A stretch of DNA of 64,000 nucleotides from an uncultured Sphingomonadales bacterium. GTDB taxonomy: Bacteria > Pseudomonadota > Alphaproteobacteria > Sphingomonadales > Sphingomonadaceae. The position numbers and the translations under genes are program-made. The notes under the pieces were generated by a model. That model had not been told where the DNA came from. It saw only the letters and a program-made list of their open reading frames with translations, and made no database searches. Below are positions 58,288-64,000 of this stretch, piece by piece (the first letter of the stretch is position 1; each line of letters opens with the position of its first letter). The DNA lies in NCBI GenBank assembly GCA_903832325.1, contig CAILBC010000027.1, positions 62,001 to 126,000 of the forward strand, given 5' to 3'.

Positions 58288-59493
58288 ATGCTGCACACCG
58301 AAATCCTCGACCAGGCCCGCGGTTTTGCCGATCGCATCGTTGCCTTGCGCCGCGCGATCCATGCCGAACCCGAACTGGGCCTCGCCAATCCGAAAACGCG
58401 TGACAAGCTGCGCGCGGCGCTCGCGCATTTGCCGCTGGAATGGCGCGAAGGCCCTTCGACCACCGGGCTGGTGGCACGGTTGCGCGGAACCGCCGCGCCA
58501 TCGGGGCGCAGCGTGCTGCTGCGCGGCGATACCGACGCTCTGCCGATGGATGAGGAAACCGGGCTGCCGTTTGCCAGCACGATTGCCGGCGCGATGCATT
58601 CGTGCGGCCACGATACCCATGCGGCGATGCTGGCGGGCGCCGCCGAAGTGCTGTGCGCGCGGGCAGACCGGCTGGCCGGCGATGTCGTATTCATGTTTCA
58701 GCCGGGAGAGGAAGGCTGGCACGGCGCGCGCTACATGATCGACGATGGCCTGATCGATCCTTTGCCCGATGCCGCCTTTGCGCTGCACATCATGCCCGAC
58801 AGCGCGCACGGGCTGGTGGCGGGGCGCGCCGGGGCGCTGCTCGCTTCGGCCGACCGGTTTGAAATCGTGGTGACGGGCAAAGGCGGCCATGCCTCCATGC
58901 CGCACCAGGCGATGGACCCGATGCCGGTGGCCTGCGAAATCGTCACCGCGATCCAGACGATGGTCACGCGGCGGTTCCCGGTGGCCGATCCGGTGGTGAT
59001 TACCGTTGCCGAAATCCACGCCGGCACCACACACAACGTGATCCCCGATCGCGCGGTGCTGCGCGGCACGCTGCGCACGCTGTCACCGCAGAACCGGGGG
59101 CTGGTCCATGCCCGGCTGGCAACCCTGGCCGAAGGGATTGCCGCCGCCCACGGCCTGACCGCGACGGTGCAGATCAGCGAAGGCTTTCCGGTAACCGTGT
59201 GCGATCCGCGCGCGGTTGATCTGGGGCAGGCCGTGGCCGAGGCGATGGGCGCGCCGGTGCAGTTCCACCGCCTGTCGCACCCGATCATGGGCGCCGAAGA
59301 TTTTGCCTATGTGCTGGAAAAAGTGCCCGGCGCGATGTTTTTCCTGGGCGTTGCCGCGCAAGGCACCGATCTGAAACACTGCAGTGGCATTCATTCGCCG
59401 CGCATGGTGGTGGATGAGGCGGCGCTGCCGCTCGGCACTGCGCTGCTGGCGGGATGCGCCGAACGGTTTCTGGCCCGGGGTTTTTCTGCATAA
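58288..59493 (+). CDS. M20 family amidohydrolase (hippurate hydrolase-like)
   Basis: ALRRAIHAEPELGLANPKT; MHSCGHDTHAAMLAGAAEVL; FMFQPGEEGWHGARYMIDDGL. Confidence 0.95.
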   Translation: MLHTEILDQARGFADRIVALRRAIHAEPELGLANPKTRDKLRAALAHLPLEWREGPSTTGLVARLRGTAAPSGRSVLLRGDTDALPMDEETGLPFASTIAGAMHSCGHDTHAAMLAGAAEVLCARADRLAGDVVFMFQPGEEGWHGARYMIDDGLIDPLPDAAFALHIMPDSAHGLVAGRAGALLASADRFEIVVTGKGGHASMPHQAMDPMPVACEIVTAIQTMVTRRFPVADPVVITVAEIHAGTTHNVIPDRAVLRGTLRTLSPQNRGLVHARLATLAEGIAAAHGLTATVQISEGFPVTVCDPRAVDLGQAVAEAMGAPVQFHRLSHPIMGAEDFAYVLEKVPGAMFFLGVAAQGTDLKHCSGIHSPRMVVDEAALPLGTALLAGCAERFLARGFSA

Positions 59494-59536
59494 GGTATTG
59501 TGGACCAAGGTATTGTGATGGGGGGATTTTCCTGAC

Positions 59537-60319
59537 GTGACGATTATCGATGACCGGGTGCTGAATTTTGACGGCATCCACAATTTCCGCGATTATGGCG
59601 GCTATGCCGCGCGCGCCGGGCGGCTGGCGCGCGGGCGGCTGTGGCGGTCGGGCCAGCACGCCGGGGCCACGCCGGCGGATCTGGCGCGGGTGCGCGATCT
59701 GGGGCTGGCCACGGTGATCGATCTGCGCGGAGACAGCGAACGCGCGGCGTTTCCCTGCCTGCGCCACGACGATTTTGCCGGCGATGTGCTGTTTCACCCT
59801 GGCGAAACCGCCAGCCTGCACGGGCAGGCCGCGCATGCCGAACAGGCTGACCGCATCCGCAGCGCCGACGATGCGCGCGCGCAGATGGTGCGGCTGTATC
59901 AGGGCATGGCATTCCGCGATGTGCTGATCGGCACCTGGCGGATGTATGGTGCGGCGCTGGCGCAGCGCGACGGGGCGAGCCTGCTCCATTGCCTGGCCGG
60001 CAAAGACCGCACCGGGGTGGGCGCGGCGCTGATCCACCATGTGCTGGGCGTGCATCATGATGATATCATGGACGATTACCTGCTGACCAACAGCGCCGGC
60101 AATGTCGAGGCGCGGATTGCCGCGCAGGCCGGCAATCTGGCCGACATGGGCCTGTCCGAAGCGGCAATGCGCGTGGTGCTGGGGGTGGAGCCGGTGTTTC
60201 TTGATACCGCCTTTGCCGCGATCCGCGAACGCCACGGCAGCATCGCCGGCTATGCCGAAACGGTGCTGGGCATCGGTGCGCCCCAAATCGCCGCGATGGA
60301 ACAACGGTTGATCGATTGA
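59537..60319 (+). CDS. Tyrosine-protein phosphatase
   Basis: FDGIHNFRDYGGYAAR...; CX5R loop LLHCLAGKDRTGVGAALI. Confidence 0.93.
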   Translation: MTIIDDRVLNFDGIHNFRDYGGYAARAGRLARGRLWRSGQHAGATPADLARVRDLGLATVIDLRGDSERAAFPCLRHDDFAGDVLFHPGETASLHGQAAHAEQADRIRSADDARAQMVRLYQGMAFRDVLIGTWRMYGAALAQRDGASLLHCLAGKDRTGVGAALIHHVLGVHHDDIMDDYLLTNSAGNVEARIAAQAGNLADMGLSEAAMRVVLGVEPVFLDTAFAAIRERHGSIAGYAETVLGIGAPQIAAMEQRLID

Positions 60320-60379
60320 CCGCGGTTTATTGACTCCGGCGCGCGGCCCCTTATCTCGCGCTGCAAACGGAGACCATCG

Positions 60380-61339
60380 ATGGCAACCACGCACAAGACC
60401 CGCATGCTGATCGTCGGATCGGGGCCCGCCGGGCTGACCGCGGCGATTTATGGCGCGCGCGCCGGGATGGCGCCGATCGTGGTGCAGGGTCTGCAACCGG
60501 GCGGGCAATTGACCATCACCACCGATGTGGAAAACTACCCCGGTTTTCGCGATGTGATCCAGGGCCCCTGGCTGATGCAGGAAATGCAGGCCCAGGCCGA
60601 ACATGTCGGCACGCGGATGATCTGGGACACGATCACCGAGATCACCATGGACGGATCGCCGTTCCGCGCCATCGGTGACAGCGGCGATATCTATGAAGGC
60701 GATTGCCTGGTCATCGCCACCGGCGCGCAGGCGCGCTGGCTGGGCGTGCCGGGTGAGGCGGAATTGGGCGGAAAGGGCGTTTCGGCCTGCGCCACGTGCG
60801 ACGGGTTCTTCTATCGCGGCAAGAAAGTCGTCGTCATCGGCGGCGGCAACACCGCGGTCGAAGAAGCGCTCTATCTGACCAACCACGCCAGCGAAGTCGT
60901 GCTGATCCATCGCCGCGATTCGCTGCGCGCGGAAAAGATCCTGCAGGACCGGCTGTTTGCCCATCCCAAAGTCAGCGTGCTGTGGAACAAGGCGGTCGAT
61001 CGCTTTGTCGGCGGCGACAAAGGCCTGACAGCGGTGGCGCTGCGCGATACGGCAACCGGTGAAACCAGCGAAGTGCCGACCGATGGTGCCTTTGTGGCGA
61101 TCGGCCATGCCCCGGCCACCGCGCTGTTCCAGGGCAAGCTGGAGCTTGATGCCGCGGGCTATATCGTGGTCGAACCGGGCACGCCAAAGACCGCGATCCC
61201 CGGCGTGTTTGCCTGCGGCGATGTCATGGATCACACCTATCGCCAGGCGGTGACTGCGGCGGGCACCGGCTGCATGGCCGCGCTCGATGCCGAACGGTTT
61301 CTGGCAGAGCGCGATTTCGCGGCCACCTCGGCAGGGTAG
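60380..61339 (+). CDS. trxB: Thioredoxin-disulfide reductase
   Basis: LIVGSGPAGLTAAIYGARAGMAPIVVQG; redox motif SACATCDGFFYRGK; FACGDVMDHTYRQAVTAAGTGCMAALDAERFL. Confidence 0.98.
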   Translation: MATTHKTRMLIVGSGPAGLTAAIYGARAGMAPIVVQGLQPGGQLTITTDVENYPGFRDVIQGPWLMQEMQAQAEHVGTRMIWDTITEITMDGSPFRAIGDSGDIYEGDCLVIATGAQARWLGVPGEAELGGKGVSACATCDGFFYRGKKVVVIGGGNTAVEEALYLTNHASEVVLIHRRDSLRAEKILQDRLFAHPKVSVLWNKAVDRFVGGDKGLTAVALRDTATGETSEVPTDGAFVAIGHAPATALFQGKLELDAAGYIVVEPGTPKTAIPGVFACGDVMDHTYRQAVTAAGTGCMAALDAERFLAERDFAATSAG

Positions 61340-61343
61340 GGCA

Positions 61344-62168
61344 TCAATGGCGTGAAGCGGTCGCCTCGACCAGCCGCTGATACAGCCACGCGGCCGTGTC
61401 GGGATCGTCCATGAAGCTGTGGCTGGCGCCGGGGTGCACCTGCACGCGCGGATCACCCGCCGGCCAGACCGCCAGAAACCGTTGGCCCACACGATCGCCG
61501 GCAGAAATCAGCACGGTTGCCGGGGCCTCCCCGCGCATCAGCGCCTCGTGCAGCGTGGCCACGATCGGCGTTGCCGCTTCGCGCGGGCGCGCCGCCTGCG
61601 CCAGCCCGCCGAGCAGCCGGCGCAGATCGACTTGCCCGCGCACCAGCCGCCACAGCTCTTGCGGGTTGGTCAGTTTTGCCCAATATCGCCGCCGCAGCGC
61701 GCCCGGGCTGTGCCCGCCGGCGCTGTCCGCCGCATCGTCGTCAAAGGTCCAGGGGTTGGCCAGCACCAGGCCATCGAGTCCCTGAAGATTCGGGCCGTGC
61801 AAATCCGGCGCATGCAGCATCAGCGCCGCCGCCGCATCGCACACGCCATAGGCCACCACGCGGCGCAGGCCGGGCACGGCGCCGCGAAACGCGGCAATCG
61901 CAGCGGCAATATCGTCGCGTGATCCGCGCCAGCCGGTGTTTTCCCCCTCGCTGTCGCCCACCCCGCGTCGGTCAAAGCGGAACACCGGCACGCCCGCATC
62001 TTCGGCCAGCCAGGCGGCCAGTTGCGCCTGGCCGGCAAAGGCCCCGGCGCGGATTTCGTTGCCGCCCGATACGATCAGCAACCCGGTGCCGCCATGGTGC
62101 CCGGCGCTGTCGACCATGCCCCACAGCCGCGCCGATCCGCAGGCAAAGGCCACCGCGCGCCGGGTCAT
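61344..62168 (-). CDS. Alpha/beta hydrolase, exosortase A system-associated (hydrolase 1 type)
   Basis: GTGLLIVSGGNEIRAGAFAGQAQLAAWLAEDAGVPVFRFDRRGVGDSEGENTGWRGSRDDI; overlaps the next upstream gene by 4 nt. Confidence 0.82.
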   Translation of the reverse strand: MTRRAVAFACGSARLWGMVDSAGHHGGTGLLIVSGGNEIRAGAFAGQAQLAAWLAEDAGVPVFRFDRRGVGDSEGENTGWRGSRDDIAAAIAAFRGAVPGLRRVVAYGVCDAAAALMLHAPDLHGPNLQGLDGLVLANPWTFDDDAADSAGGHSPGALRRRYWAKLTNPQELWRLVRGQVDLRRLLGGLAQAARPREAATPIVATLHEALMRGEAPATVLISAGDRVGQRFLAVWPAGDPRVQVHPGASHSFMDDPDTAAWLYQRLVEATASRH

Positions 62169-62848
62169 GCGCCAAGGCCTTCGGCAATATCCGCCACGAT
62201 GCGCGCCGCCAGCCGTGTTGCCTGCGCCGGATCTTCGCCCGGTTCGGCGCGCAGCCACGGTGCGATACCGCCCAGATCGGCAATGCGCAGTTCGCGCTGG
62301 CCTTCGTCAAGCGGCCGCGCGCCTTCCAGCCCGGCGATCAGCGCGGGGCCAAAGTCATATCCGGCCAGCGCGATCCCTTCGTTCCGCCCGGTTTCCAGCA
62401 GGTCTGCGCTGTCTTCGTGCCGCCCTGCTTCACGCGCGGCGATCACCCGCGCGCGCAGCAACTGGCGCAGCAGGCTGGCGCCCATCACCGGCTCCAGCAC
62501 CCAGCCGGGCAGGACATTGGGAAAAACCAGCGCCCCGCCGCGCACCGCCAGCACGTGGGTCGCGCGAAAATGCCGCGCGGCGGCGGCCATCGCGCTGCGC
62601 CAGGCTTGCAGGCTTTGCGCGGCAAAGGCCTGGCGGCTTTCGTTGGTGCCGGGCAGATCGGGCAGAAAGCTGTCAAGGCCTTGCGCATCAGCCGCGCGCA
62701 TCGTGCCCACCAGCAGACGGCGCGTGCGGTTCATCTCGTCGAGCAGCGGCGGCACGATCAGCAGGCGCTGGCGCCGCCCGCGATCGATGCTGGCCGCAAA
62801 TTCGCCGTCTGCCTCGCGGCTGCCGGGGCAGGGCCAGGTGGTGATCAC
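62165..62848 (-). CDS. Hydrolase 2, exosortase A system-associated
   Basis: RRQRLLIVPPLLDEMNRTRRLLVGTMRAADAQGLDSFLPDLPGTNES; 4-nt overlaps on both sides. Confidence 0.82.
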   Translation of the reverse strand: MITTWPCPGSREADGEFAASIDRGRRQRLLIVPPLLDEMNRTRRLLVGTMRAADAQGLDSFLPDLPGTNESRQAFAAQSLQAWRSAMAAAARHFRATHVLAVRGGALVFPNVLPGWVLEPVMGASLLRQLLRARVIAAREAGRHEDSADLLETGRNEGIALAGYDFGPALIAGLEGARPLDEGQRELRIADLGGIAPWLRAEPGEDPAQATRLAARIVADIAEGLGA

Positions 62849-63123
62849 GCGCCGCGCCGCGCCGCCACCAGCGCCAGCAGGCTGCCATAGGTTTCCAGCG
62901 TTTCGCCGGTAAGATCGGCATCGTCGAAAAACAGGCCGAACCGGTCTTCGATCGCTGCAAACAGCGTGGCAATCGCCATCGAATCAAGCTCTGGCAGCGC
63001 GCCCAGCAGCGCGCTTTCGGCGCCCAGCGCCGCGCACCGCGCCGGGTTCAGCCCCAGCACATCGCCCAGCACCGCGCGCAAGGCCCGATCGGTATCGTCA
63101 TTGGCCGCCAAGTCGTATCCCAT
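62845..63123 (-). CDS. Acyl carrier protein
   Basis: 92 aa with LGAESALLGALPELDSMAIATLFAAIEDRFGLFFDDADLTGETLETYGSLLALV (DSM phosphopantetheine site). Confidence 0.88.
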   Translation of the reverse strand: MGYDLAANDDTDRALRAVLGDVLGLNPARCAALGAESALLGALPELDSMAIATLFAAIEDRFGLFFDDADLTGETLETYGSLLALVAARRGA

Positions 63124-63132
63124 TGTCCCGTC

Positions 63133-64000
63133 CTATGTGCCCAGTCGGGCGGCCGCAAGCGGCACCGTCGCAAAGTCGTGCGCGCGCAGCACCCGCCGCG
63201 CGATCAGCCGTGCCAGCGCGGGCCAGTGGCGCGGCGCGCCCGGACGATAGGCTTCGAGCCGATACCGCACGTCCGACAATTCCATCCAGTCGCGCTTGTA
63301 GGGATCATCGCCGGTGCCAAAATCGATAGCGTCCACTTTGTCTGCATCAAACGCCATGGCAAACAGCGCATGGGTCAGAACGGTGCCCGGCGAATGCGCC
63401 GCTGCGGCAGGATCGTGTGCCAGCTTGTGGATATAGGCGATGCCATCCTCGACGGTCCACAATTGTGCCGCCACGGCCTCGCCATCGATCGTGGCCAGCC
63501 CCAGGCGCAATCGCCCCGCAGCGCCCTCCATTTCGGCAAAATGGCGCAGAAACCCGGGAGAGCCTTCGGCCGGTTTCCAGCTTTTGGCATAAATCGCCTC
63601 GTATGCGGCCCAGTCGGCTGCGTCGAAATGGCGGGTGATGCTGATCGCCACTTTGCGCCCCTTGCGGCGCACGGTTTCGCGCAACTGGCCCGGACGGCTG
63701 GCCCACCAGGTGGCAAAATCGCGCCCGCCGGGAAGCAGCACGTGGTTCACATGGTCGTGGCACAGCGCGCCGATCCAGCCGGATGATCGCACGGCATCCC
63801 GCATCAGCGCCGCCTCACGCGCGGGCAGGGGCGCAAAGCGCAAGGCGCCCATGGGTGACAGGCTGCGGATCAGCGCCGGCAGCAGGCGCTCGCCGCCGCG
63901 GGCAAAGCGCGGGCGCGCGACAAAGCTGTACCAATTGGCCAGTGCGCCAAGCCGGTTGCGCGTTTCGCACAAGGGCAGCGCGGCAATCGCATCACCATCG
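63133..64000 (-). CDS. GNAT/FemAB-like acetyltransferase of the exosortase-A/EPS locus (5' end beyond window)
   Basis: GDAIAALPLCETRNRLGALANWYSF read-through at window edge; FRHFAEMEGAAGRLRLGLATIDGEAVAAQLWTVEDGIAYIHKLAHDPAAAAHSPGTVLTHALFAMAF. Confidence 0.82.
   Translation of the reverse strand, partial: DGDAIAALPLCETRNRLGALANWYSFVARPRFARGGERLLPALIRSLSPMGALRFAPLPAREAALMRDAVRSSGWIGALCHDHVNHVLLPGGRDFATWWASRPGQLRETVRRKGRKVAISITRHFDAADWAAYEAIYAKSWKPAEGSPGFLRHFAEMEGAAGRLRLGLATIDGEAVAAQLWTVEDGIAYIHKLAHDPAAAAHSPGTVLTHALFAMAFDADKVDAIDFGTGDDPYKRDWMELSDVRYRLEAYRPGAPRHWPALARLIARRVLRAHDFATVPLAAARLGT

Noticed and set aside
59285-61492. 735-aa minus-strand ORF
   Set aside because: Antisense to M20 amidohydrolase, tyrosine phosphatase and trxB, all strongly supported on the plus strand.

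Overview
This is a 64-kb, high-GC chromosomal window. Gene content and order suggest an alphaproteobacterium, probably a sphingomonad (Novosphingobium/Sphingomonas-like); this is inferred from gene families, not from a marker search. Most of it is core genome: the F1 part of ATP synthase (atpHAGDC), rpmF-plsX-fabH-ihfA-merR, priA, cysS, class I lysS, ettA, ada, trxB, a DinG-like helicase and cobT. The right edge enters an exosortase-A-associated EPS locus. I saw no tRNA or rRNA genes, CRISPR array, transposase or prophage. The parts most worth a second look are: (1) an orphan secretin translationally coupled to a secreted sedolisin (S53), with a 59-codon ORF after it; (2) a LysR / BesD-HalD-like Fe(II)/2OG oxygenase / TonB-receptor cluster in which the oxygenase keeps the HxD carboxylate; (3) a recurring class of short direct tandem arrays (period 12-14 bp, often 4-5 copies, unrelated sequences) at gene boundaries, including the priA/DUF4197 divergent promoter and convergent stop codons; (4) several dispersed inverted-repeat families, one carrying a nested 14-bp tandem array; (5) a response regulator with a degenerate receiver pocket; (6) a terminator-like hairpin inside the atp operon between atpA and atpG; (7) a membrane-anchored trypsin-like protease with an unassigned C-terminal domain. 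All family calls come from reading motifs by eye; no database search was run.
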